Below, piece by piece: positions 41,063 through 49,669 of a stretch of DNA of 64,000 nt (the first letter of the stretch is position 1; each line of letters opens with the position of its first letter). A model generated the notes under the pieces. The model was given only the letters and a program-made list of their open reading frames with translations, had not been told where the DNA came from and did no database searches. Source of the stretch: JACVRW01 sp963825345 (GTDB lineage: Bacteria > Actinomycetota > Thermoleophilia > Solirubrobacterales > Thermoleophilaceae); the NCBI GenBank assembly GCA_963825345.1, contig CAWGSQ010000002.1:310001-374000 (forward strand), in the 5' to 3' direction. A program made the position numbers and the translations under genes.

Positions 41063-42657
41063 ACCTGCTGCGCCCCCGGCTGGCCGTCCTCGACGACGAA
41101 CGAGGCGAATGTGGAGACCGGGGCGTTCGGCGTCGAGACGGTGGGCACCATCCGAAGGTCCGTCCGCCACTCGTCGCGGTCGAGCCTGCAGCGGACGTAA
41201 CCGCGACGGTCGCCGTCGAAGAACTTGATGTCGGGGTTGAACGGGATCATCGGCCCGTAGTAGGGGCCGTAGCAGATGCAGTCTCCGTTCGAGGAGATCG
41301 ACGTCCCGACGAACTCGGTCGCGACGACCGGCGCGTTCGGGTCGTCGTAGTCCGCCTTCAGGTCGTTCACGAACGTCGAGTGCCAGTCGCCGGTGATCAC
41401 CACCGGGTTCCTGACCTCCGCATCGGCGATCTCCTGCAGGACGCGGGCCCGCTGGCCCGGCCAGCCGTCCCACGAGTCGTTCCAGAAGCGGCCGCCGTCG
41501 GCGTCGTGCTTCAGCTGGCCCATCAGCACGCCGTTGGCAATCACGTTCCAGCGGGCCCGCGAGCGCTCGAGACCCTTCAGCAGCCACTTCTCCTGCGCCT
41601 TGCCGGTCATGGTCGCGCTCGGGTCGAAGCCGGCGTCGCAGGGCGGCTGCTCGCCGTCGCCGCAGGGATTGTCCGTGCGGTACTGCCGTGTGTCGAGCAT
41701 GTTGAACTGAGCTATGTCCCCGTACTCCAGCCGCCGGTAGAGCTGCACTCCGCCCTTCTTCGGTGTGGCACCCGAGGGCACGGGCATGTTCTCGAAGTAC
41801 GCCTGGTAGGCGGCGGCGCGTCGCGCGAGGAACTCGGGGCTCGTGTTGGCGAACTCGGGGAAGATGCCCGAGTAGTCGTTGGCCACCTCGTGGTCGTCCC
41901 AGGTGACCATCCACGGGAACAGCCGGTGCGCCTCCTGAAGGTCCGGATCCGTCTTGTAGAGCGAGTGTTGGAGGCGGTAGCGCTCGAGCGTGACGCATTC
42001 AGGCGCGAACGAAGCGGGAATATTGGCGTTGCGCACCCCGCCCGAGCCGACGCCGTACTCGTAGATGTAGTCGCCGAGGTGGATGACGAGGTCGAGGTCC
42101 TCCTCCGCCATCCGGCGGTACGGCGCGTAGAACCCGTCATCCCACTTCTGGCAGGAGGCGAACGCGAAGGTCAGCTCCCGCACGTGGCTGTTCGACCCGG
42201 GCGCGGTCTTCGTGCGCCCCACCGGGCTCTCGTCCCCGTCGGTCAGGAAGCGGTAGAAGTACTCGCGGCCGGAGCGCAGCCCGTGGACGTCCACATGGAC
42301 GGAGTGGCCCAACTCCGGAACGGCCGCGGCCGTGCCCGACTTCTCGACGCGCCTGAAGCTCGAGTCGGTCGCCACCTGCCAGCGCACGCGAACGTCCTTT
42401 GGCGGCATACCCCCGCCTTCGACGAGCGGCTCTGGCGCGAGCCGGGTCCAGAGCGATACCCCGTTGGGGGTGGGATCGCCGGAGGCGACTCCGAGCCTGA
42501 ATGGGTACGCCTGTAGCCGCGGTGCAGCCAACGCGAGGTCGCCGCGAAGCTGGGCATACGCCGCGGTTCCGGCGAGCGCACCGGTGAACGCGATGAAGCG
42601 GCGGCGGTCGATGACGCACTCGCCGAGGTCCGCAAGTGTCCGGCGTGGATCAGACAT
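41059..42657 (-). CDS. phoD: PhoD-family phosphodiesterase, exported by Tat, possibly a phospholipase D
   Basis: A 532-residue protein. The Tat signal DRRRFIAFTGALAGTAAYA begins at about residue 18, followed by an N-terminal Ig-like domain (GVASGDPTPNGVSLWTRLAPEP). The metal-binding core has FAFASCQKWDDGFYAPYRRM, LDLVIHLGDYIYEYG, MVTWDDHEVANDYSG, PVVITGDWHSTFVNDLK and GTSISS, as in PhoD enzymes. Some family members, such as the Streptomyces chromofuscus enzyme, are phospholipases D that release choline. The ATG at 42657 has a GGGGGAGAG Shine-Dalgarno. Its promoter lies by operator site D, which links it to the choline island. The substrate is inferred. Confidence 0.87.
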   Translation of the reverse strand: MSDPRRTLADLGECVIDRRRFIAFTGALAGTAAYAQLRGDLALAAPRLQAYPFRLGVASGDPTPNGVSLWTRLAPEPLVEGGGMPPKDVRVRWQVATDSSFRRVEKSGTAAAVPELGHSVHVDVHGLRSGREYFYRFLTDGDESPVGRTKTAPGSNSHVRELTFAFASCQKWDDGFYAPYRRMAEEDLDLVIHLGDYIYEYGVGSGGVRNANIPASFAPECVTLERYRLQHSLYKTDPDLQEAHRLFPWMVTWDDHEVANDYSGIFPEFANTSPEFLARRAAAYQAYFENMPVPSGATPKKGGVQLYRRLEYGDIAQFNMLDTRQYRTDNPCGDGEQPPCDAGFDPSATMTGKAQEKWLLKGLERSRARWNVIANGVLMGQLKHDADGGRFWNDSWDGWPGQRARVLQEIADAEVRNPVVITGDWHSTFVNDLKADYDDPNAPVVATEFVGTSISSNGDCICYGPYYGPMIPFNPDIKFFDGDRRGYVRCRLDRDEWRTDLRMVPTVSTPNAPVSTFASFVVEDGQPGAQQV

Positions 42658-42697
42658 CTCTCCCCCTGTGTTTGCTGGGCGTGCCCCGCGCTGAGCG

Positions 42698-42707
42698 TTG
42701 TATATCA
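42698..42707. promoter_or_regulatory. Imperfect TGATATATCA-like site, site D
   Basis: TTGTATATCA, 8 of 10 matches to sites A-C. It lies 21 bases before the GntR start and 40 bases before the PhoD-family start. Suggests autoregulation and control of the phosphodiesterase. Confidence 0.4.
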
Positions 42708-42710
42708 CCG

Positions 42711-42716
42711 TAAGAT
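42711..42716 (+). promoter_or_regulatory. -10 box of the GntR regulator gene
   Basis: TAAGAT followed by 12 bases and ATG at 42729, directly beside site D. Confidence 0.4.
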
Positions 42717-42728
42717 CGCTCCGACGCG

Positions 42729-43412
42729 ATGGCCGTCGAACCCTCGTCCACCCCGGTTCCTGACACCACGGCCACGCGGCTGGTGGCCGAGCGCGCCTAC
42801 GTCGAGCTGCGCGATCGCATCGTGACGCTCCATCTTCCTCCCGGGACGGTGCTCCGCGAGGACGAGCTGATGGGCGAGATGGGCATCGGGCGGACCCCGC
42901 TGCGCGAGGCGGTCAAGCGCCTGGCGCTCGAGAACCTCGTGGACGTGCAGCCGCGCCGCGGCACCTTCGTCTCGCCCGTCGAAGCCGCCGACATCGTCAG
43001 CATCACCGAAGTGCGTGCCGAGCTCGAGGGGTATGCGGCGGAGCTGGCGGCGCTGCGTCTCGACCCTGAGGGACGCGCCACCGCCGAGACGCTCCTGCAC
43101 GAGGTCGAGCATCTCCGTCGCCCGGACGACCAGGACTGGCTGATGCGCTTCGACGAGCGCATCCACCGGTTCACCTGGGAGGCCGCCCGCAACCCGTATC
43201 TCGCGCAGACGCTCGAGCGCTACTTCACGCACTCGCTGCGCATCTGGTACGTGGTGCTCGACCGCGTGCCTGGCCTCGGCCACGCGGTCCACGACCAGAC
43301 CCAGCTTCTCGAGGCGGTGCTGGACCGCAACGGGCCGCACGCACGCACGATCATGCGCGAGCACGTGCTGGCGTTCCAGCGCGAGATCCTCGCCGCATTC
43401 AGCCGGACCTGA
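42729..43412 (+). CDS. GntR-family regulator, FCD subfamily
   Basis: A 227-residue regulator. The N-terminal winged helix is RAYVELRDRIVTLHLPPGTVLREDELMGE with GIGRTPLREAVKRLALENLVDVQPRRGTFV. The C-terminal FCD domain has the metal ligands in DERIHRF, YFTHSLRI and MREHVLAF. FCD proteins bind small carboxylates. It lies in the middle of the island, and the TGATATATCA palindromes are its probable sites. The ATG follows TAAGAT by 12 bases. Confidence 0.92.
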   Translation: MAVEPSSTPVPDTTATRLVAERAYVELRDRIVTLHLPPGTVLREDELMGEMGIGRTPLREAVKRLALENLVDVQPRRGTFVSPVEAADIVSITEVRAELEGYAAELAALRLDPEGRATAETLLHEVEHLRRPDDQDWLMRFDERIHRFTWEAARNPYLAQTLERYFTHSLRIWYVVLDRVPGLGHAVHDQTQLLEAVLDRNGPHARTIMREHVLAFQREILAAFSRT

Positions 43413-43440
43413 GGCCCTCCGGGCCGTGCCATGTCATGCA

Positions 43441-43470
43441 TTGACTTCGTCCCGGCGGCGCTGCGATATT
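43441..43470 (+). promoter_or_regulatory. Promoter of the APC permease-aldehyde dehydrogenase operon
   Basis: TTGACT at 43441-43446 and GATATT at 43465-43470, 18 bases apart. The ATG at 43478 comes 7 bases after the -10, so the transcript is probably leaderless. No TGATATATCA site is present here. Confidence 0.6.
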
Positions 43471-43477
43471 CGCCATC

Positions 43478-45031
43478 ATGGCGACCTCAGCGGCAGGCGA
43501 TGACCACGACGATGTAGCCGACTTCGGCTACAACCAGCAGCTCGACCGCAGTATCGGAAAGTTCGCGAGCTTCGCGGCGGGGGTCAGCTACATCTCGATC
43601 CTGACCGGCGTCTTCCAGCTCTTCTACTTCGGATTCGCCTTCGGCGGACCGGCGTACTGGTGGACCTGGCCCATGGTCTTCGTCGGCCAGCTCATGGTCG
43701 CGCTCTGCTTCGCCGAGCTCGCCGCGAACTTCCCCGTTGCCGGCTCGATCTACAACTGGAGCAAGCGGATGGGCAGCGCGACCATCGCCTGGCTCGGCGG
43801 CTGGATGATGCTCACCGCCTCGATCGTGACGATCGCGGCCGTCGCACTCGCCTATCAGATCACGCTGCCGGAAATCTCCGACTTCTTCCAGTTCTACGGC
43901 GACGGAACGGGTGACAACGACTTCGCCATCAACGCGGTCATCCTGGGCACCGCGCTCATCATCTTCACGACCGTGATCAACGCTCTCGGCGTCAAGCTGA
44001 TGTCACGCATCAACAGCTCCGGCGTCTTCATCGAGCTGATCGCCGCGGTGGTCCTGATCGTCGCGCTCGCCGTGAGCATCGAGCGCGGGCCCGACATCGT
44101 CTTCGAGACCCACGGCACGGGCGAAAGCCACGACTGGGGCTACTTCGGCGCCTTCCTCGCCGCGTCGCTTGCCTCCGCCTACGTGATGTACGGCTTCGAC
44201 ACGGCGAGCTCACTGGGCGAGGAGACGAAGGACCCGCGCCGCACCGCGCCGATAGCGATCCTCCGCGCGGTGATCGCCTCCTTCATCCTCGGTGGGCTGA
44301 TCATCCTGTTCGCGATGATGGCCGTGGGCAACATCAATGCGCCCGAGATCGGCGAGTTCGGGGGCCTCCAGTTCATCATCCTCGACGTCTTTGGCAACAC
44401 GGTCGGCAAGATCTTCCTGATCTGCGTGGTGATCGCCGTGACGGTCTGCTGCCTCGCGGTCCACACCGCGACGATCCGGATGGCGTTCGCGATGGCACGC
44501 GACAACAACCTGCCCGCCGGCGAGCACCTGGCCACGGTCCATCCCAAGACCAAGACCCCGATCGTCCCGGCCGTCGTAAGCGGCCTGCTCGCCATCGCGA
44601 TCCTGGTGGTGAACATCGGAAACGATCAGATCTTCACGGTGATCACGAGCATCGGGATCATCATGATCTACATCGCGTACCTGCTCGTGACGACACCGAT
44701 GCTGATCAAGCGCGTGCGCGGCGAGTGGCCGCCGGAGGGCGCGAAGGAGCGCGGCTACTTCAGCCTCGGGAAGCTCGGCCTGCCGATCAACGCGCTCGCC
44801 GTTGGCTGGGGCATCTTCATGGCGATCAACCTGATCTGGCCGCGCAAGGACGTGTACAACGCCACTGAGCCGTTCCACTGGTACCTCCAGTACGGCGCGA
44901 TTCTCTTCATCGGCGTCGTGTTCTTCGGCGGGCTTGCGTACTACTGGCTCGTGCAGCGGCACAAGACGGGTGTGCTCGAGTCGCATCGCTTCCAGTCGGC
45001 GTCGGACGCTGTGCCCGAGCCGGCGCCGTGA
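43478..45031 (+). CDS. APC-family amino acid/amine permease
   Basis: A 517-residue transporter with about 12 spans. FGYNQQLDRSIGKFASFAAGVSYISILTG is the usual start region, AELAANFPVAGSIYNWSKRMG is the conserved APC signature, and AYVMYGFDTASSLGEETKDPRR is the loop after span 6. Members of this group carry choline, ethanolamine, GABA or other amines. The aldehyde dehydrogenase gene overlaps its stop as GTGA, and the whole lies in the choline/betaine island, so a choline-type substrate is likely but unproven. Confidence 0.9.
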   Translation: MATSAAGDDHDDVADFGYNQQLDRSIGKFASFAAGVSYISILTGVFQLFYFGFAFGGPAYWWTWPMVFVGQLMVALCFAELAANFPVAGSIYNWSKRMGSATIAWLGGWMMLTASIVTIAAVALAYQITLPEISDFFQFYGDGTGDNDFAINAVILGTALIIFTTVINALGVKLMSRINSSGVFIELIAAVVLIVALAVSIERGPDIVFETHGTGESHDWGYFGAFLAASLASAYVMYGFDTASSLGEETKDPRRTAPIAILRAVIASFILGGLIILFAMMAVGNINAPEIGEFGGLQFIILDVFGNTVGKIFLICVVIAVTVCCLAVHTATIRMAFAMARDNNLPAGEHLATVHPKTKTPIVPAVVSGLLAIAILVVNIGNDQIFTVITSIGIIMIYIAYLLVTTPMLIKRVRGEWPPEGAKERGYFSLGKLGLPINALAVGWGIFMAINLIWPRKDVYNATEPFHWYLQYGAILFIGVVFFGGLAYYWLVQRHKTGVLESHRFQSASDAVPEPAP

Positions 45032-46467
45032 CGACGCGGATGTTCATCGACGGCGAGTGGCGCGACGCAACCAGCGGCGCCACCGTCGAGGCCACCAGCC
45101 CGGCCACCGGGGAGTCGCTCGGCCCGGTCGCGGAGGGCGACCGCGCGGACGCACGCCTTGCGATCACCGCCGCGAACGCGGCGTTCCCGGCGTGGGGCGC
45201 GCGTACCGGCTTCGAGCGCGGCGCTCTGCTCCATCGCGTGGCCGACGCGATCGAGAGCCGCAGCGACGAGCTCGCCCGCGTGCTCACGCTCGACCAGGGC
45301 AAGCCGCTGAAGGCGGAGGCCGAGGTGGAGGTCGGCGAGCTCATCGAGTTCTTCCGCATGGCGGCGGAGGACGGCAAGCGGGTAGAGGGCTCGGTTCCGC
45401 AAAGCGCGGCCCCGGGACGACGTGTGCTGCTGTTGCGCCGCCCGCTCGGCGTGCTCGGGCTCATCACGCCGTGGAACTGGCCGTACACGATGCCGGCGGA
45501 GGTGCTCGCGCCGGCGCTGGCGTGCGGCAACACTGTCGTTTGGACCCCCGCCCCGTCGACGGCGGTGTGTTCCGGCCTGCTTGCCGAATGCGTCGCGGAA
45601 GCCGACCTTCCGCCAGGCGTGTTCAACTTCGTGCTTGGTCCCGGGCCGGAGGTGGGCGACGAGCTCGCGGCGAACCCCGGGACCCACGCCGTGGCGTTCA
45701 CCGGCTCGACGGAGACCGGGCTGATCGTCTCGCGGCAGGCCGCCGGCAAGGCGCAGCTCCTGGAGATGGGGGGCAATGGGCCGCTTGTGGTTCTTCAGGA
45801 CGCGGACCTCGCGGCCGCGGCTGAGGCCGCGCGCGTGGGCTCGTTCCTGGGCGCGGGACAGAGCTGCTCCGCCGCTGAACGGATCCTGGTCCACGAGGCC
45901 GTCCGGGACGAGTTCGTCTCGCTGCTCGCGAGTGAGGTCGAGCGCGAGGTGCACCTCGGCGACCCGCTCGACGCCGCGACCACGATGGGGCCCGTGAACA
46001 ACGAGCCCGGGGCGGCCAAGATGGACGCACACGTGGCGGACGCGGTCGAGCGCGGGGCAACGGTGGTCACCGGCGGCAGCCGGGCCGAGGGCTTCCCAAC
46101 CGGCCTGTACTGGGAGCCGACGGTGCTGAACGACGTGCCGCCCGACTCGATCGCGGTCACACAGGAGACCTTCGGCCCGATAGCGCCGGTGGTTGCCATC
46201 GGCTCGCTCGAGGACGCGATCGCGCAGACGAACGCACAGACGTACGGGCTGATGGCGGCCATATTCACGGCCGACCTGGCCGCCGGGATGCGCTACGCCG
46301 ACTCCGTCGCGATGGGCCTCGTGAACATCAACGAGACGACCAACTACTGGGAGCCGCACCTCCCCTGGGGCGGGCGCGCGCGCTCACAGAGCGGGATCGG
46401 CCGTGTGGGCGGCCGCTATCCGATGGAAACGCTCACCGAGCTTCAAACGGTCCTAATACACGCCTAA
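45028..46467 (+). CDS. Aldehyde dehydrogenase, probably betaine aldehyde dehydrogenase
   Basis: A 479-residue NAD(P)-dependent ALDH. Catalytic features are Asn150 (LGLITPWNWPYTMP), Glu246 (LLEMGGNGP) and Cys280 (GAGQSCSAAERILV), and ETFGPIAPV is the late signature. The Lys that normally precedes the P in the cofactor segment is missing: the protein has VVWTPAPST, with Thr in its place, which may change NADP use. It would oxidise betaine aldehyde from the BetA-like enzyme to glycine betaine. GTG start overlaps the permease gene. Confidence 0.88.
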   Translation: MTTRMFIDGEWRDATSGATVEATSPATGESLGPVAEGDRADARLAITAANAAFPAWGARTGFERGALLHRVADAIESRSDELARVLTLDQGKPLKAEAEVEVGELIEFFRMAAEDGKRVEGSVPQSAAPGRRVLLLRRPLGVLGLITPWNWPYTMPAEVLAPALACGNTVVWTPAPSTAVCSGLLAECVAEADLPPGVFNFVLGPGPEVGDELAANPGTHAVAFTGSTETGLIVSRQAAGKAQLLEMGGNGPLVVLQDADLAAAAEAARVGSFLGAGQSCSAAERILVHEAVRDEFVSLLASEVEREVHLGDPLDAATTMGPVNNEPGAAKMDAHVADAVERGATVVTGGSRAEGFPTGLYWEPTVLNDVPPDSIAVTQETFGPIAPVVAIGSLEDAIAQTNAQTYGLMAAIFTADLAAGMRYADSVAMGLVNINETTNYWEPHLPWGGRARSQSGIGRVGGRYPMETLTELQTVLIHA

Positions 46468-46495
46468 TCTCAGGGCTGGCGCGGGTCGCCCGGCC

Positions 46496-46505
46496 TGATA
46501 TATCA
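46496..46505. promoter_or_regulatory. TGATATATCA operator, site C
   Basis: Perfect palindrome 7 bases before the GTG of the ABC importer operon. Its right half overlaps TATCAT (46501-46506), which is the likely -10 box of a leaderless promoter, so binding would block the promoter. Confidence 0.62.
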
Positions 46506-46512
46506 TCGCGAC

Positions 46513-47601
46513 GTGAGCGACTCGCACGGCTCTGGCGCCGTGGAGACCCTGGAAGCCCCACCGGCCACGGATCGCAACGGCGACCCGCTGCTCCGTGCCG
46601 AGGGTGTCTGGAAGCTGTTCGGCAAGAGCGCCGACAAGGTGATCGGCACCCCGGACGCGGATCTGTCGCGCGCGGAGCTGCGGGAGAAGAACGGCACGGT
46701 CGTCGCGGTACGCGACATCTCGATCGACGTCTGGCCGGGCGAGGTCTTCGTGGTCATGGGCCTCTCCGGCTCCGGCAAGTCGACGCTGGTCCGCACGCTG
46801 ATCCGGCTGATCGAGCCCACCGCCGGCAAGATCACGATCTGCGGCCAGGAGGTCACGGACGCCGATGCCGGGGAACTGCGCGAGCTGCGGCGCCACCGGG
46901 TCTCGATGGTGTTCCAGCACTTCGGCCTGCTCGCGCACCGCACGGTGATCGACAACGTCGCCTTTGGCCTCGAGATCCAGGGCGTGTCGAAGCAGGAGCG
47001 GCTTGCGAAGGCGAGCGAGATCCTCGAGCTCGTCGGGCTGCACGACGTGGCCACCTCCTTCCCGGCCCAGCTCTCCGGCGGCATGCAGCAGCGCGTGGGC
47101 CTGGCGCGCGCGTTCGCAGTCGAGCCCGAGCTGATGCTCTACGACGAGCCCTTCAGCGCGCTCGACCCGCTCATCCGCCGCGACATGCAGGACGAGGTGA
47201 TCCGCCTCCAGGCCGAGACCGGCAAGACGATGCTCTTCATCACGCACGACCTTCCCGAGGCGCTCCGGCTCGGCGACCGCATCGCGATCATGCGGGATGG
47301 GGCGATCGTCCAGCTCGGCACGCCCGAGGAGCTGGTGGGCTCGCCCGCCGACGAATACGTCGAGAACTTCATCCGTGACATCCCGCGCACCCACGTGCTC
47401 ACGCTCCGCTGGATCATGCGTGACGCCGAGCCCGGCGAGGCCAGCGACGGACCCGAGCTGCCCGTGACCACCACGCTCAAGGACGCCGTCCCGGTCGTGG
47501 CGTCCACCGACAAGCCGGTGCGCGCGGTCAAGGACGGCCGCGTGGTGGGGATCGTCGACCGCGTTGCGGTCCTCCGCGCGATGGCCGAACCCGGGGCGTA
47601 G
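46513..47601 (+). CDS. proV: Glycine betaine/proline-type ABC importer ATPase
   Basis: A 362-residue ATPase of the ProV/OpuAA type. Walker A is GLSGSGKST (residues 83-91), the Q-loop is MVFQHFGLLAHRTV, the signature LSGGMQQRVGLARAFAVEPE and Walker B LMLYDEPFSALDPLIRRDMQDE follow. After residue 280 there is a shortened CBS-like tail (DIPRTHVLTLRWIM and VRAVKDGRVVGIVDR). The N-terminus is about 20 residues longer than usual. Powers betaine uptake together with the next two genes; the permease starts 2 bases after its stop. Confidence 0.93.
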   Translation: MSDSHGSGAVETLEAPPATDRNGDPLLRAEGVWKLFGKSADKVIGTPDADLSRAELREKNGTVVAVRDISIDVWPGEVFVVMGLSGSGKSTLVRTLIRLIEPTAGKITICGQEVTDADAGELRELRRHRVSMVFQHFGLLAHRTVIDNVAFGLEIQGVSKQERLAKASEILELVGLHDVATSFPAQLSGGMQQRVGLARAFAVEPELMLYDEPFSALDPLIRRDMQDEVIRLQAETGKTMLFITHDLPEALRLGDRIAIMRDGAIVQLGTPEELVGSPADEYVENFIRDIPRTHVLTLRWIMRDAEPGEASDGPELPVTTTLKDAVPVVASTDKPVRAVKDGRVVGIVDRVAVLRAMAEPGA

Positions 47602-47602
47602 C

Positions 47603-49669
47603 GTGGCGGTAGCTACCGGCAGGGTCAGGGCCCCGGCGTTCGCGGCACCATCCACCCGCTGGCGCAGCCGGCCCGCACAGGTCGGCGCGATCGTCCTCGG
47701 CATGATCGTCGCCTACTTCCTCCTGAAGGGCGACTACCCGTGGCCCGACTCGCTCATCTGGCATCAGCTGCCGAGCGAGATCGACAAGGCTCAGGACTGG
47801 CTGCTCGAGCAGCGCACAGCGGAGGACCCGAACATCTTCTTCGCGATCCTCGACGGCTTCCGCGCCCTGGCCGACTGGCTCGTGACCGCGCTGCTCGACT
47901 TCTTCGAGTGGCTCACCTGGGTCGGCATAATCGCCGCCGGCACGCTGTTCGTGTGGCGCTTCGGCGGGTGGCGGGCCGGGCTCATCGTGCTTGGCGCCTT
48001 CGTGTCGTTCGCGCTCATGGGCCTGTGGGAGGAGAGCATCCAGACGCTCGCGCTGATGACGGCGGCGGTCCTGCTCTCGCTCGCGATCGGCGTCCCGATC
48101 GGCGTCTACGCGGGGCGCAACGACCGCTTCCACCGCGCGATCACCCCCGGCCTGGACGCGATGCAGATCGTTCCGGCCTTTGCCTACCTGATGCCGATCG
48201 TGATCCTGTTCTCGGTGGGGCCAGCCGCCGCGGTGATCTGCACCCTGATCTACGCGATCCCGCCGGCTGTGCGCATCACCGCACTGGGCGTGCGAGGCGT
48301 GACCGCGGAGTCGGTGGAGGCGTCCCAGGCCTTTGGGGCGACCAAGTCCCAGACGCTCTTCAAGGTCCAGCTCCCGCTGGCGCGCCGCCAGATGCTGCTG
48401 GCCGTGAACCAGACGATCATGTTCGCGCTCTCACTCGTGGTCATCGCCGGCCTGATCGGCGGGAGGGGCCTCGGCGACGTGGTCACGAACGGGCTCTATT
48501 CGAATGCCGCCCTCGCGCTGCTCGCGGGCGTGGCGATCGTGATCATGGCCATCGCGCTCGACCGCGCCACGCAGGCGATCGCCGAGCGCACCGACCCGGC
48601 GCGCCGTCAGCTCACCGACGAGGGCCGCAAGCGCGCGCGCAAGATCACACTGGCCACGTTCGCCGGCATCGCTGCGATCGTGCTGATCGCTCGCGGCCTG
48701 GGCGCCGACGCGATCTACCCGGACGAGTTCGAGACCTCGACCTCGGTCTACGAGGCCAACATCCAGGACACCATCCTCGGCTGGATCCAGTCCTGCCTCG
48801 ACTACGTGCAGGACCCGGACTCCCTGATCTTCCAGATCACCGAGCCCATCGGAAACTTCATCCTGACGAACTTCCTCGAGCCGTTGCGAGTGGTGCTGGT
48901 CGAGTCGCCCTGGTTCGTCACGCTCGGCGGCCTCACGCTGATCGCCTTCGTGCTCAGCGGCATGCGGCCGGCGATCACCGCCCTCCTGATGCTCGCCGCG
49001 ATCGGCGTCATGGGAGTGTGGGACCCGGGCATGGACACCGCCTCCCAGGTGCTCGTGGCCACCGCCATCGCCGTCGTGATCGGAGTGGCCATCGGGATCT
49101 GGGCGGCCGAGAGCGAGCGCGTGGAGAAGGTCATTAGGCCCATCCTCGACACCCTGCAGACGCTCCCCCAGCTCGTCTACATCATCCCGTTCATCTATCT
49201 GATGCCGGTCTCGCGCGTACCGGGCGTGGTCGCGTCCGTGCTCTACGCGATCCCCGTGATCATCCGGCTCGTGACGGCCGGCCTGCGCAGCGTGCCGCCC
49301 GCAGCGGTCGAGGCGGCGCACGCGTTCGGCGCGTCGCGCATGCAGGTGCTGGCGAAGGTCAAGGTCCCGCTCGCCCGCGAGAGCATCATGCTCGGCGTGA
49401 ACCAGGGCATCATCATGGTCCTGGCCGTCGTCGTGATCGGAGGGCTCGTGGGCTCTGGCGCGCTCGGCGACATGGTGGCGCGCGGACTCCAGCGCAACGA
49501 GTTCGGCGAGGGCGTGATCGCGTCGCTGGCGATCCTCGCGCTGGGCATCGCGCTCGACCGCGTGACACAGGGCCAGCGCGTAACCACTACCGAGCGTTCA
49601 AGCGGAGGACCGCTGTTCGGCTTGGGCAGGAAGAGACGACAAGTGCAACCAGGAGGAGGGGCAGTTTGA
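47603..49669 (+). CDS. proW: Betaine-type ABC importer permease with two fused permease domains
   Basis: A 688-residue protein that carries two complete ABC permease modules. The first contains ITPGLDAMQIVPAFAYLMPIVILF and the EAA-type loop VEASQAFGATKSQTLFKVQLPLAR; the second contains IRPILDTLQTLPQLVYIIPFIYLMP and VEAAHAFGASRMQVLAKVKVPLAR. They are separated by a further hydrophobic region, so the protein may replace the usual homodimer. The GTG 2 bases after the ATPase stop was chosen over a frame that reads back into that gene. The binding-protein gene overlaps the stop as ATGA. Confidence 0.9.
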   Translation: MAVATGRVRAPAFAAPSTRWRSRPAQVGAIVLGMIVAYFLLKGDYPWPDSLIWHQLPSEIDKAQDWLLEQRTAEDPNIFFAILDGFRALADWLVTALLDFFEWLTWVGIIAAGTLFVWRFGGWRAGLIVLGAFVSFALMGLWEESIQTLALMTAAVLLSLAIGVPIGVYAGRNDRFHRAITPGLDAMQIVPAFAYLMPIVILFSVGPAAAVICTLIYAIPPAVRITALGVRGVTAESVEASQAFGATKSQTLFKVQLPLARRQMLLAVNQTIMFALSLVVIAGLIGGRGLGDVVTNGLYSNAALALLAGVAIVIMAIALDRATQAIAERTDPARRQLTDEGRKRARKITLATFAGIAAIVLIARGLGADAIYPDEFETSTSVYEANIQDTILGWIQSCLDYVQDPDSLIFQITEPIGNFILTNFLEPLRVVLVESPWFVTLGGLTLIAFVLSGMRPAITALLMLAAIGVMGVWDPGMDTASQVLVATAIAVVIGVAIGIWAAESERVEKVIRPILDTLQTLPQLVYIIPFIYLMPVSRVPGVVASVLYAIPVIIRLVTAGLRSVPPAAVEAAHAFGASRMQVLAKVKVPLARESIMLGVNQGIIMVLAVVVIGGLVGSGALGDMVARGLQRNEFGEGVIASLAILALGIALDRVTQGQRVTTTERSSGGPLFGLGRKRRQVQPGGGAV

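Noticed and set aside
39632..41998. 788-codon minus-strand frame and the 40468-42516 plus-strand frame across the DgcB-like and PhoD-family genes
   Set aside because: Both are out-of-frame shadows without family motifs; the conserved Fe-S and phosphodiesterase motifs lie in the other frames.
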